Assembly (NCBI GenBank): GCA_002328075.1
Contig: DCVT01000015.1
Location: 84,858-148,857, forward strand
Source: Anaerolineales bacterium UBA2181
Lineage (GTDB): Bacteria; Chloroflexota; Anaerolineae; Promineifilales; UBA4811
DNA length: 64,000 nucleotides
Direction: 5' to 3'
In this document: in pieces, positions 9,029-17,224 of the stretch
Layout: every line of letters starts with the position of its first letter
Numbering within the stretch: the first letter of the stretch is position 1
Made by a program: the position numbers and the translations under genes
Notes under the pieces: generated by a model
What the model was told of the DNA's origin: nothing
The model's database searches: none
What the model saw: only the letters and a program-made list of their open reading frames with translations

Positions 9029-9814
9029 ATGAAAATCCTGATATTCTCGGACCTCCATGCTCATTGGGAGGCGCTGTTTTGGATGCAGCGGGTGGAGTCC
9101 AAACCCGATGCGGTCCTGTTTGTGGGCGACATTGTGGGTTTTGGGCCGGATCCGGTGCTGTGCACCCAATGGATCCGCGCCAATTCCACTGCGGCGGTTC
9201 AGGGAAACCATGATTATGGGGTGGCCAACAACGTCTGCGGCGGGATCCCAATTGAGGTCCATGACCTGGCTCTGGCAACCCATTCTCATGCCTGGAAGGT
9301 CCTTCCCAAAGCGGAGATGGACTATCTGCGGAACATGCCGCAGCAGGCAACCGTCACCCTGGGCGGGGCGCGATTTCACCTGGTTCACGGAACCCCGGTG
9401 GAGCCCATGTATGGCGTAGCGAATCTACTTTTCTCGCGTCAGGATCACCTCCGGTCACTTTTGGCGGACACGCCGGCCGAGACGGCTGACGTGGTGCTGA
9501 TGGCCAATACCCATGTTCCGGCGATACGACAGCTAGATCGAAAACTATTGGTCAACCCGGGCAGTCTGGGCCAGCCGCGGTACGGCGTGCCAGATCCGAC
9601 CTACGCTATCTGGGAGGACGGCAATGTGCGTATCCGGCACTTGCACATCTCTCACGATCAGACCATCGCCAAGATTGGTCTCTTGCCGTTGGAACCTTCC
9701 ATCATCCAACGGCTGCAGGAGATCTTGATGACGGGACATCTGGTATTGCCAAAGGGGATGACAGTCGAGGAACTCAAGCGCAAACACGAGATGGCACACG
9801 GCGCGTATTGGTAG
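9029..9814 (+). CDS. Calcineurin-like metallophosphoesterase (YfcE/MJ0936-like)
   Basis: The 261-residue protein shows the full set of binuclear metal motifs: SDLHAH at the N-terminus, GDIVGFGPDP, GNHDYG, a VHGTP segment and NTHVP, followed by NPGSLGQPR which is typical of the YfcE/MJ0936 group. Members hydrolyse phosphodiesters or phosphomonoesters in the cytoplasm; no substrate can be inferred here. It begins 68 bases after hdrCB and ends 22 bases before the CBS gene on the same strand, so it may be part of the same transcript. A GC-rich hairpin without a T-tract lies in the gap upstream. Confidence 0.85.
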   Translation: MKILIFSDLHAHWEALFWMQRVESKPDAVLFVGDIVGFGPDPVLCTQWIRANSTAAVQGNHDYGVANNVCGGIPIEVHDLALATHSHAWKVLPKAEMDYLRNMPQQATVTLGGARFHLVHGTPVEPMYGVANLLFSRQDHLRSLLADTPAETADVVLMANTHVPAIRQLDRKLLVNPGSLGQPRYGVPDPTYAIWEDGNVRIRHLHISHDQTIAKIGLLPLEPSIIQRLQEILMTGHLVLPKGMTVEELKRKHEMAHGAYW

Positions 9815-9836
9815 ACACAAGTGTGGAGGCTAAACC

Positions 9837-10517
9837 ATGTTGGTTAGTGACCTGATGACACCCAATCCTGTAACAGTCCTACCCGGGGTTTCGGTGGCAG
9901 CAGCGGCGGAAACGATGGAGAAGCGTGGGATCCGGCACCTTCCGGTGGTGGATGAGCGTGGTGCGCTTGTTGGCCTGGTGACCAGGCCGACGCTTGCCCG
10001 GGCTTTGCCGGGTACTGGAACCCATCTGACCCGGTTCGAGTACAATTACTTGATGGCATCGACGCAAGTGGGCGAGGTCATGATATCTGAGCCGGCCTGC
10101 ATCGCGCCGGATTCAGCCGCCGAGGAGGCGGCGCGCATCATGAACGCCAAACGGATCAGCAGCCTGCTGGTGGTGCACGAAGGACAGCTTAATGGGATCA
10201 TTACCGACACGGATATCTTTGGCGCCCTGTTGGTTCTCATGGGTGCCCGCCGGCCGGGGGTCCGGTTGACCGTTCATATCCTGGACCGTGCCGGACAAAT
10301 GGCCAAGGTCACGTCCGCTATCGCAGAACGGGGCGGTAATCTATCCGCGGTAGGCGGCTGGTATCTGAAAGACCGGCCGGAGATTTACGGTGCGATCCTC
10401 AAGGTGGAGAATCTCACCAAGGAGCAGGCAGTGGCTGCCATAAGTAACCTGGCCGATGTGAGGGTGGTGGATGTTCGTGGAGAGGAGGTTTTCCACCAAC
10501 AGAACGTGGCCAGGTAA
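9837..10517 (+). CDS. CBS-CBS-ACT domain protein (AcuB-like)
   Basis: The 226-residue protein has two CBS repeats (VSDLMTPNPVTV, then VGEVMISEPACIAP) followed by an ACT domain from about residue 140 (VRLTVHILDRAGQMAKV). This CBS2-ACT layout is that of AcuB-type proteins, which bind adenine nucleotides or amino acids and act as sensors. A GTGGAGG ribosome site lies 7 bases upstream of the ATG. The gene is followed by the DapA-Fae pair, and a role in sensing metabolites of that C1 module is only an inference from position. Confidence 0.85.
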   Translation: MLVSDLMTPNPVTVLPGVSVAAAAETMEKRGIRHLPVVDERGALVGLVTRPTLARALPGTGTHLTRFEYNYLMASTQVGEVMISEPACIAPDSAAEEAARIMNAKRISSLLVVHEGQLNGIITDTDIFGALLVLMGARRPGVRLTVHILDRAGQMAKVTSAIAERGGNLSAVGGWYLKDRPEIYGAILKVENLTKEQAVAAISNLADVRVVDVRGEEVFHQQNVAR

Positions 10518-10581
10518 TTGCCGGTGCGTACAAGGCTCTGATCGGGCCGGCACCGTCGGGTCCAAGACGCAAGGAGGTATG

Positions 10582-12015
10582 ATGCCCGTCAAGGTACCTT
10601 GGATGAAAGGGGTTTTTCCAGCGCTGGTGACTCCCTTTTTCCGCAAAACGGAAGAGGTGGACGAAGCAGCCTACCGGAGACTCATTCGGCATTGTCTGCC
10701 GCAGGTCAACGGTTTGGTGACCAGCGGCACGACCGGTGAGTTCAACTATCTCTCAAGGCAGGAACAGCAGCGATTGGTGGAGATCGCCGTGGAAGAGGCC
10801 AACGGGAAGCCGGTAGTCGCTGGGTGTGGCGCCGAGGGCACAGCCGGGGCTATTGCGCTGGCCAAGGATGCTGCGCAAGCGGGTGCAACCGGAATTCTGG
10901 TGGTCACTCCCTATTTCATGCACCCCTCGGACAAGGGCGTCTTTCAGCATTTCCACGACATTGCTCGGGCGGTGGACATCCCGATGATTCTCTACAACAT
11001 ACCCCAGGTGGTAGACCGATACCTGCCCCGCCCGGTGGTGGAGGATTTGGCGGATCTGCCTACCGTGGTTGGCATCAAGGATTCGTCAGGCGATCTGACC
11101 TACACCATGGAGCTGCTGGAGTATGTTGGCGACCGAATCGACGTGTTCGTGGGACATGATGAGGTAGTGCTGCCCGCCCTGGCAGGCGGCGTCAGCGGAA
11201 TGATCTTGGCCAGCGCCCAGGTTTTTCCAGAAGTCTGGCAGGCAGTGCTGCGCCTGGCCGCGGAGGGGAACTTGGCCGCTGCTCGGCGGGCGCAGATGCA
11301 GGTGCAAAAACTCTCGCGCATCTTCTGCCGGCATGGAGGGGGCGTCGCCGTCAAAGCAGCGCTCAAGATGATGGAATTGGACATGGGGCCACCCCGCCGT
11401 CCGCTCAAGGATGCTGGCGGTGCGCTGCTGCACGAGACACGGGCAGAGATCCAGCTAGAGCTGGAAAGGTTGGGCAAGATCGCATCGGGCGTATCGGCGG
11501 TGACCTACCCAACCGGGCCGCTTGTTGACCGTTTCGCTGATCTGGAAATCACGGCCGAGATCATCGCAACGCACGAATTGCGCACCGGCAGCGGTAGTGC
11601 AGGCGACGGACTGCACCAAGTGCAAATTGACCTTGTCGCTGGACGGAAAAGCGGTCCGTTGGGAGATGCGTACGCGCTGCAGTTGACCTATCCGCTGCAC
11701 GGCCGCGAAGCACTGACCGCCATCCTGGAACCTAACCTCACGGTTCGGCCATCGACGCTGATCCTTCCGACACTGCCGCAAAAGAACCTGCGGCAGGCGA
11801 ACATGATTTACGGCCCGACCCAACTGGGGGTGGCTCGCGCTATCGTGGATTTGCTGCAGTTGGGGTTGATTGGACCAGACTCGGTGCAGAATGACGTTAT
11901 GGTGGCCTTGGCTACGCTTCATCCCAAGGCGCTGGACCGGCGTGCTCTGTACCATGCCGCCTATCAGGCAGCGCGTGGCGCGGTGCAGCAGGCCTTCACC
12001 CAGGAGGTGAGATAA
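10582..12015 (+). CDS. DapA-family lyase fused to a Fae-like domain, copy 1 (Fae active site altered)
   Basis: Residues 1-300 are a DapA/N-acetylneuraminate-lyase-type TIM barrel with GTTGE (from residue 49), Tyr in LYNIPQ (138) and the Schiff-base Lys in GIKDSSGD (166), so aldolase or dehydratase chemistry on a 2-oxo acid is expected. Residues from about 325 resemble formaldehyde-activating enzyme (Fae): QIDLVAGRKSGPLG, a PSTLILPT-like strand and MIYGPTQLGVARAIVD. In Fae the active-site His lies in an AHID/AHVD motif; here the aligned residue is Gln (348), so this domain may be inactive or structural. AAGGAGG sits 4 bases before this ATG and 1 base before another in-frame ATG, so the downstream one was chosen. 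Its stop overlaps the start of copy 2 by one base, suggesting equal expression and possibly a hetero-complex. Confidence 0.85.
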   Translation: MPVKVPWMKGVFPALVTPFFRKTEEVDEAAYRRLIRHCLPQVNGLVTSGTTGEFNYLSRQEQQRLVEIAVEEANGKPVVAGCGAEGTAGAIALAKDAAQAGATGILVVTPYFMHPSDKGVFQHFHDIARAVDIPMILYNIPQVVDRYLPRPVVEDLADLPTVVGIKDSSGDLTYTMELLEYVGDRIDVFVGHDEVVLPALAGGVSGMILASAQVFPEVWQAVLRLAAEGNLAAARRAQMQVQKLSRIFCRHGGGVAVKAALKMMELDMGPPRRPLKDAGGALLHETRAEIQLELERLGKIASGVSAVTYPTGPLVDRFADLEITAEIIATHELRTGSGSAGDGLHQVQIDLVAGRKSGPLGDAYALQLTYPLHGREALTAILEPNLTVRPSTLILPTLPQKNLRQANMIYGPTQLGVARAIVDLLQLGLIGPDSVQNDVMVALATLHPKALDRRALYHAAYQAARGAVQQAFTQEVR

Positions 12016-13493
12016 TGGGGTACAAAACCGAATGGCTGCAAGGCATCTTTCCGGCCCTGGTGACCCCGTTTGACCATCATGACCGTTTTGATGAGGAGGC
12101 ATACCGTCGACTCATCCGCTGGGTGCTGCCCTATGTGAATGGCGTGGTGCCGGCAGGTACGACCGGTGAGTTTTGTTATCTCACGCCGGCCGAACGGCTG
12201 CGAGTCATAGAGGTGGCAGTCGATGAGGTAGGCGGTCAGGTGCCGGTAGTCGCCGGTACCGGGGCTGCTTCTACGCGTCAAACGGTAGAGCTCACGCGTC
12301 AGGCACAACTGGCAGGGGCTGCTGCAGCTCTGGTGGTTGCGCCGTACTATCTGAAACCTTCGTTCAACGAGGTGTACGACCATTTCCGACAGGTCGATGC
12401 TGTTGGTTTGCCCTTAGTCCTCTACAACCTGCCCCAGTGCGCCGGAACGCATTTTCGCTGGTGGACGGCAGAGGGAATGTTATTGGACCTGGAAAACGTG
12501 ATCGGTATCAAGGATACGTCCGGTGACATGTCGTTCATGGCCGCTCTGTTTGAGAAGGTGCGGGGCAAGGTGAGCATCTTTACCGGGCATGACGAGGTGG
12601 CGCTGGCAGCGTTTGCCAGCGGCGCCGATGGCGCCATTCTGGCCAGCGCCAACCTGATTCCAGACGTCTGGCAACGCATCTTGCAGGCGGTGCGATCGGG
12701 TGATCTGGCCGCTGCTCAGGCTGATCAGGAGCGCATTCAGAAACTGGTGCGGATCGTCACCCAAACCGCCGGGTCGCAGGCCGTCAAGGAGGCGCTCACG
12801 GCGATGGGTCTGCCCATGGGAGAATCGCGCCATCCGATTGTTCGCGGAGATGCGTTCAAGCGCGAAGATTATGAAGAACTCCGGCTTCAGTTGGAGGTGC
12901 CTGGGATAGACAAGATCATCCGTCAACCCGTCACCTATGACCTCAGCTCAAGAACGGTGCGCACGGCCGTATTCTCGACGCCGCAGACGCCCAACTTGGT
13001 GGACGGCTGGGAGATGAAGGTGGGCGAAGGATTTGCCGGGCCGCCCTTCCAGGAGTTGGCTCACGTGGACCTTTTGATCGGCCGGAAGGACGGGCCAGTT
13101 GGCCGGGCTGTGGAGCGCTCATTGGCCGGGTGGGGTGAGGCCCGGGGTCTGAGAATCATCAATGACCGGCCGCGCACGCTGCTGGTCCCAACTGTCACCC
13201 TGCGGTCTGCTCGAAGCAGAGAACTATTCTACGATCATGCGGCTCGGGGAGTGAATTTGGCCATCAACCTGAGCCAGCAGGATGGCTTTCTGCCGGAGGA
13301 ACTGCTGGACGATATTGTGATAATCGCCAACGTTTTTGTCCATCCATCGGCCTGCATTGCCATGAGGGTCTTTGGCAACAATTACAAGGCCACCCGGCAT
13401 GCTATCCGCAAGGCCATCGAGGGCCGGCCGACGACTGAGGAACTGATAGCCGAAAAGGATGCGGCGCGGCACCCATTTCGGTACGCACCGTAG
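12015..13493 (+). CDS. DapA-family lyase fused to a Fae-like domain, copy 2 (Fae active His kept)
   Basis: The 492-residue paralogue of the preceding protein has the same layout. The lyase part has GTTGE (from 48), Tyr in LYNLPQ (137) and Schiff-base Lys in GIKDTSGD (166). The Fae part starts near residue 335 with VGEGFAG, then AHVDLLIGRKDGPVG with the expected active-site His (350), IIANVFVHPSA and a C-terminal NNYKATRHAIRKAIEGRP segment close to bona fide Fae. Fae condenses formaldehyde with tetrahydromethanopterin. A lyase joined to it recalls the archaeal Fae-Hps fusion, where an aldolase releases formaldehyde directly to Fae. A 2-oxo-4-hydroxybutyrate-type aldolase (pyruvate plus formaldehyde) would make chemical sense but is inference. 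The carrier could be tetrahydrofolate here, given metF upstream. The gene ends 24 bases before a strong hairpin. Confidence 0.87.
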   Translation: MGYKTEWLQGIFPALVTPFDHHDRFDEEAYRRLIRWVLPYVNGVVPAGTTGEFCYLTPAERLRVIEVAVDEVGGQVPVVAGTGAASTRQTVELTRQAQLAGAAAALVVAPYYLKPSFNEVYDHFRQVDAVGLPLVLYNLPQCAGTHFRWWTAEGMLLDLENVIGIKDTSGDMSFMAALFEKVRGKVSIFTGHDEVALAAFASGADGAILASANLIPDVWQRILQAVRSGDLAAAQADQERIQKLVRIVTQTAGSQAVKEALTAMGLPMGESRHPIVRGDAFKREDYEELRLQLEVPGIDKIIRQPVTYDLSSRTVRTAVFSTPQTPNLVDGWEMKVGEGFAGPPFQELAHVDLLIGRKDGPVGRAVERSLAGWGEARGLRIINDRPRTLLVPTVTLRSARSRELFYDHAARGVNLAINLSQQDGFLPEELLDDIVIIANVFVHPSACIAMRVFGNNYKATRHAIRKAIEGRPTTEELIAEKDAARHPFRYAP

Positions 13494-13517
13494 TCTGGTT
13501 CTCTCGCATGGGGCACA

Positions 13518-13546
13518 CCTGGACCCAGGTCAAACCTGGGTCCAGG
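13518..13546. terminator. Perfect hairpin between convergent genes, likely bidirectional terminator
   Basis: A 13-bp perfect stem (arms CCTGGACCCAGGT and ACCTGGGTCCAGG) closes a CAA loop. It lies between the end of the second DapA-Fae gene and the stop codon of the convergent metalloprotease-like gene. There is no T-tract, so termination is inferred from position and stem strength. Confidence 0.55.
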
Positions 13547-14857
13547 CTATTGGCTGGCCAGAAGCGCCTCGAGATCGGCATAACTCTTTAACGCGGCCAC
13601 GCTCTCCAGGAACGCCTGCAGCGATGGGCTCTTTTGGCGCAAGGCGACCACCGCTGGACCAACTGGGTCCTCACCCTGTTCGCCAGGCTCGTCCGCATAT
13701 GCACCGTAGAATGCAAAGTAGGCTTGATTGAGTTTGCGGATCTGGTAACCGTTCGCCCAAAATACCTGGCGCCGGGCTTCCATGTGACTTTCTGCCTCGG
13801 CAATACGACCCTCTTCCAGCAGTGCGTCCACCGTCAGGCGGGTCTGGCGCATCTCGGCTCGGAAATCAAAGGCCGGCGGAGCGGCGTTGAGGTTTGACGC
13901 CGCGGCTCCGGTCTGCGTGAGCGGCGGAATTCGCTCGGGGTAGAACCGGAGCAGAGCTTGGGCACCGATCTCATTACCGACGATACTGGCAGTTGTCTCA
14001 TTCATGGTGCGCAACTCGGGGTTGGCATCGTATCGAATTCCAAGCGGCCGGAGGGTGAGGTAGTGGTGCGTCCACTCATGAGCCGCGGTGTTCAAGACCC
14101 AATCCAGCGCAGTCGATTCGAACAACATGGCAGGGTAGGCTCCCAGACCGCCGATGTTGACGACCAGCGACGAGACCCCCAATTGCTGATCTACTGCGGT
14201 TTCTATAGCCAGTCGATCGGCCTCATCCAGCCCATGCACCAAAGGCACGAAGCGGACGGCCTCTATTCGGTCGCGCGGGGAGACAACCAGCATGGCGGGC
14301 AACGGGGTGAAGTGCAGCTGCACCGGCGGGAAGACCCGGCCGGCCCACGTCAGACCGGTATCCGCCAGAACGGCTGCGACCTGCTCCTGAATGATGCCCT
14401 CGGCCATGGGCTGCACAGCGGCCAAACCACGGCGCGCCTCTTGTAGAATGAGCACCATGTCCGCTGCTGCGCGTTCGGGCGCGCCCACCGATGGGTCCGC
14501 ATACACGGCAGCCACCTGCGCCTCTAGCCTTTGCACGGAGCTCAACTGCTCCGTCCAATCCACGACGATCCGTTTCTGCAGTTCCGTATCCACATAGGTA
14601 TGAGGTGGTGCAAGGGCGTATCGCGCCTTGGAGGAAAGCGTCAACAGCTCCCAACTCACAAAGTCAAAGCGGCGGTTGCGGAAAATAGAATCATAGACCG
14701 CATCGTCTCCGACCCGGCCCGATCGCTCGCCCGGAAGGGCGATGACAAACGCGCAGACCAAGGCTAACCAGAGAATTCGGACCGATGATCGGCCCAGGTC
14801 TCCGGAGCGGCCGGCGGCACGCAGCATCGTCGTGCCGGCTGACACCCCGAGGATCAC
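13547..14857 (-). CDS. Membrane-anchored or secreted HEWTH-motif metalloprotease-like protein
   Basis: The 436-residue protein begins with a hydrophobic segment (ILWLALVCAFVIALPG, about residues 28-43), so it is probably exported or membrane-anchored. A zincin motif HEWTH sits in TAAHEWTHHYLTLRP, and NETTASIVGNE about 30 residues later could give the third zinc ligand as in gluzincins. No named family was recognised. The GTG start overlaps the stop of the upstream deacetylase gene by 4 bases (GTGA) and has GGGAG 7 bases before it, so the two are translationally coupled; an internal ATG 10 codons downstream is an alternative. Coupling to a carbohydrate deacetylase suggests a cell-envelope role, which is inference. 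Confidence 0.7.
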   Translation of the reverse strand: MILGVSAGTTMLRAAGRSGDLGRSSVRILWLALVCAFVIALPGERSGRVGDDAVYDSIFRNRRFDFVSWELLTLSSKARYALAPPHTYVDTELQKRIVVDWTEQLSSVQRLEAQVAAVYADPSVGAPERAAADMVLILQEARRGLAAVQPMAEGIIQEQVAAVLADTGLTWAGRVFPPVQLHFTPLPAMLVVSPRDRIEAVRFVPLVHGLDEADRLAIETAVDQQLGVSSLVVNIGGLGAYPAMLFESTALDWVLNTAAHEWTHHYLTLRPLGIRYDANPELRTMNETTASIVGNEIGAQALLRFYPERIPPLTQTGAAASNLNAAPPAFDFRAEMRQTRLTVDALLEEGRIAEAESHMEARRQVFWANGYQIRKLNQAYFAFYGAYADEPGEQGEDPVGPAVVALRQKSPSLQAFLESVAALKSYADLEALLASQ

Positions 14858-15690
14858 GGCTGCGCTCCCAAAACCAGGGCCCGGTAATCGGTCAATTGGA
14901 TGCCCAGTTCAGCGATACGCAAGCGGACCTGGGGATCAAGGAGCGCTGCATAGTCTCCCATGCGCCAGCCCTCCGTTCCCGGATGGCACAAAAGCTCGGT
15001 GGTCCCTTCGCCCAGGTTGTCCAGAATGCGCAACAGGTGCGGCACGGTCCTGCTTCCCTCCTGGGAAAAAGATGACTCCCAGTAATTGGTGCGGGCAAGA
15101 CCGTGTTCCGCCACTATCTGGCGATATCGGCGGCCCATCCGCATGATGAGCCGGCGTGGGAATCCTCCATAAGCGGTGGAGAGTGCGCCTGCCTTGTCTT
15201 CCAGCGCGTCGTCAAACGGGAGGCGGACGGCGACGCGGCCGAAATCGACTGCCAGTTGGACGCTTAACCTGAACCAGGCCGGAAACACATAGGGGTAATG
15301 GCAATGCAGGTCCAGGTGAGAAGGGTTGCGTCCGGTGTCGGCGATGAAACGTTCGATTTGTGCTCTCCATTCGTCCATCAGTTGGTTGCGGGAGATGAGA
15401 GGGTAGCGGAGCAGGAGCCCGGTGCCGTCGCGCATGATGCCGAAATCGTTGACCAGGCTACCGACCCTTTCCACCGGAAGGACCGGCCGCCCGTCGTTCA
15501 TCACCAGGTGCACGCCGGCGTCCCATTCAGGATGGGCCCGAAGAAGAGCCGCCGCCCGAGGCCAATCGGGTTGGTTTACCATCGCGCTGGTGCTGGTCAA
15601 AATGCCGACCTGGAAAAGCTCGGAAATGGCATCTACCGTCCCCTCCGGGCTTCCCAGATCATCAGCGTGGACTATCAGATGGCGGGTCAT
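14854..15690 (-). CDS. ChbG/YdjC-family carbohydrate deacetylase
   Basis: The 278-residue protein starts with IVHADDLG, the metal-binding HADD motif of the YdjC/ChbG family, and has further His residues in GVHLVMND and LDLHCHYPY. Known members remove an acetyl group from diacetylated chito-oligosaccharides or related sugars. It is first in a two-gene operon with the HEWTH protein and diverges from the sugar-nucleotide epimerase. The ATG is preceded by GGAGAAATCGA. The natural substrate here is unknown. Confidence 0.85.
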   Translation of the reverse strand: MTRHLIVHADDLGSPEGTVDAISELFQVGILTSTSAMVNQPDWPRAAALLRAHPEWDAGVHLVMNDGRPVLPVERVGSLVNDFGIMRDGTGLLLRYPLISRNQLMDEWRAQIERFIADTGRNPSHLDLHCHYPYVFPAWFRLSVQLAVDFGRVAVRLPFDDALEDKAGALSTAYGGFPRRLIMRMGRRYRQIVAEHGLARTNYWESSFSQEGSRTVPHLLRILDNLGEGTTELLCHPGTEGWRMGDYAALLDPQVRLRIAELGIQLTDYRALVLGAQP

Positions 15691-15765
15691 TCGATTTCTC
15701 CTATGCTCATCCGGCGGAGCTATTTGTACCCCACATTTGCCGCCGGGTCAATTGGTTGGCCTCCC

Positions 15766-15794
15766 TTGGCGCGAGGCGCCACCGGCAGTATAAT
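15766..15794 (+). promoter_or_regulatory. Sigma-70-type promoter for the epimerase gene
   Basis: TTGGCG and TATAAT are separated by 17 bases and the -10 ends 23 bases before the epimerase ATG. The match to the consensus is 4 of 6 and 6 of 6. Confidence 0.6.
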
Positions 15795-15817
15795 GCGGGA
15801 AAAGTGAGGAGCGCGGA

Positions 15818-16759
15818 ATGCGGTTCTTGGTGACCGGGGGAGCAGGATTCATCGGCCGGGCGTTATGCGGCCGACTGGTGCAACAAGGGCACGAGGTGCG
15901 GGTGATCGATGACCTCAGTGCGGGGGACGAGAGCGCGTTGGACGCCAGGGTGTTGTTCACTCGCGGCGACGTAAACGACGTTCCCAAGTTGTGGATGTTG
16001 CTGCAGGACGTGGATTGTGTCTTTCATCTGGCAGCCAGGGTATCGGTTCCGCAGTCCATCTTGTACCCGCGCGAGTATAACGCTGCCAATGTGGGTGGGA
16101 CGGTCAGCGTGATGGAAGCCATGCGCGATGCCGGCGTGGGCAGAGTGATCTTTGCGTCCTCTGGCGCTGTGTATGGAGAACACGCTGCTCAGCCTGTCAG
16201 TGAGCGAGTGTCAGCACGGCCGGATACTCCCTATGCCGTCAGCAAGCTGGCGGCCGAGCATTACGTGCACACCATCGGCGCGCTGGGGGGCATCGAGACT
16301 GTCTGTCTCCGGGTATTCAACGCCTACGGTCCGGGCCAGCAGCTGCCCGCGTCGCACTGGCCCGTGGTAGCGCGATTCATGAGCCAGACGCTGGGTGGGG
16401 GCTCGGTAGTCGTGTACGGCACAGGTGAACAGACTCGCGATTATGTCTTTATCGATGACGTGGTGGAGGCTCTGCTTTCGGCAGCCACGGCAAGGCGAGT
16501 CGAACGTTGGACGCTGAACATCGGCAGCGGAGTAGAGACCACCGTGTTGGGGCTGGTGCGGGCGGTGGAAAGGGCCACTGGACGAGAGGCGCATGTCCTG
16601 TACAACCCGCAAGAGGGTGCGGGTGTGTCACGACTCTGCGCGGACATTTCGCTGGCCCGCGAGCGGCTGGATTACCGCCCGTCGGTTGGCCTGGATGAAG
16701 GCCTGCGGCTCACATTGGAGCGAGACCCACGCTTTTCCGGACGCCACAAACGCCGGTAA
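15818..16759 (+). CDS. NAD-dependent epimerase/dehydratase (UDP-glucose 4-epimerase-like, extended SDR)
   Basis: The 313-residue extended SDR has the NAD-binding GGAGFIG (7-13), an acidic residue after strand 2 (VIDDLSAG), the catalytic Ser in ASSGAVYGE and YAVSK with the catalytic Tyr and Lys, followed by RVFNAYGPGQ. These are features of UDP-sugar 4-epimerases and related dehydratases that make sugar nucleotides for envelope polysaccharides. It stands alone behind its own promoter, divergent from the ChbG-like gene. Exact substrate cannot be read from the sequence. Confidence 0.88.
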   Translation: MRFLVTGGAGFIGRALCGRLVQQGHEVRVIDDLSAGDESALDARVLFTRGDVNDVPKLWMLLQDVDCVFHLAARVSVPQSILYPREYNAANVGGTVSVMEAMRDAGVGRVIFASSGAVYGEHAAQPVSERVSARPDTPYAVSKLAAEHYVHTIGALGGIETVCLRVFNAYGPGQQLPASHWPVVARFMSQTLGGGSVVVYGTGEQTRDYVFIDDVVEALLSAATARRVERWTLNIGSGVETTVLGLVRAVERATGREAHVLYNPQEGAGVSRLCADISLARERLDYRPSVGLDEGLRLTLERDPRFSGRHKRR

Positions 16760-16788
16760 GTAGATCCTGGTCACCGCAAAGACGCTGC

Positions 16789-16816
16789 TTGACATGTGGG
16801 GTCGATTTGCTAGTAT
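16789..16816 (+). promoter_or_regulatory. Promoter for thioredoxin
   Basis: TTGACA and TAGTAT are spaced by 16 bases, with the -10 preceded by TTTGC. It lies 36 bases before the thioredoxin start. Confidence 0.65.
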
Positions 16817-16851
16817 TGCCGGGCTTGAACCAGGGTAAGAGGAGTTTATGT

Positions 16852-17193
16852 ATGTCAAATCTACTCGAGATCACCGATCAGAATTTCCAGCACGAAGTTC
16901 TCGAGTCGCAGGTGCCGGTCTTGGTTGACCTTTGGGCAGTCTGGTGTGGACCATGCCGAATGGTTGGGCCGATCATTGAGCAACTGGCAGACGAATACGC
17001 CGGCAGGCTTAAGGTCGGGAAGGTGGACGTGGACACCAACCCCGTGACCCCGCAGGAATACGGGGTGCAGGGAATACCGACGGTCATTCTGTTCAAACAG
17101 GGAGAAGAGGTGGCGCGGGTGGTTGGTTCCCGGCCCAAACCTCAGTTTGTCTCGATGATTGAGCCGTACCTGGATTCGGTTGCTCAGGATTGA
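16852..17193 (+). CDS. trxA: Thioredoxin
   Basis: A 113-residue thioredoxin with the active site WCGPC in WAVWCGPCRMVGP, the cis-Pro segment GIPTVILF, and the usual length. It reduces protein disulfides in the cytoplasm. The start was chosen for AGAGGAG 9 bases upstream; the longer in-frame start lies within the promoter and is unlikely. The next promoter, for the T-box leader, overlaps its stop codon. Confidence 0.93.
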   Translation: MSNLLEITDQNFQHEVLESQVPVLVDLWAVWCGPCRMVGPIIEQLADEYAGRLKVGKVDVDTNPVTPQEYGVQGIPTVILFKQGEEVARVVGSRPKPQFVSMIEPYLDSVAQD

Positions 17194-17218
17194 CACGGCT
17201 CGCGGCTGCTGGTATAGT
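17190..17218 (+). promoter_or_regulatory. Promoter of the trpB T-box transcript
   Basis: TTGACA (overlapping the thioredoxin stop) and TATAGT are separated by an ideal 17 bases. Transcription would start near 17225, just before the leader. Confidence 0.75.
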
Positions 17219-17224
17219 ATCGCA

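Noticed and set aside
10582..13493. Ordinary lysine-pathway dihydrodipicolinate synthases
   Set aside because: The Fae-like C-terminal domains, tandem copies and the lack of other lysine genes make a standard DapA role unlikely.
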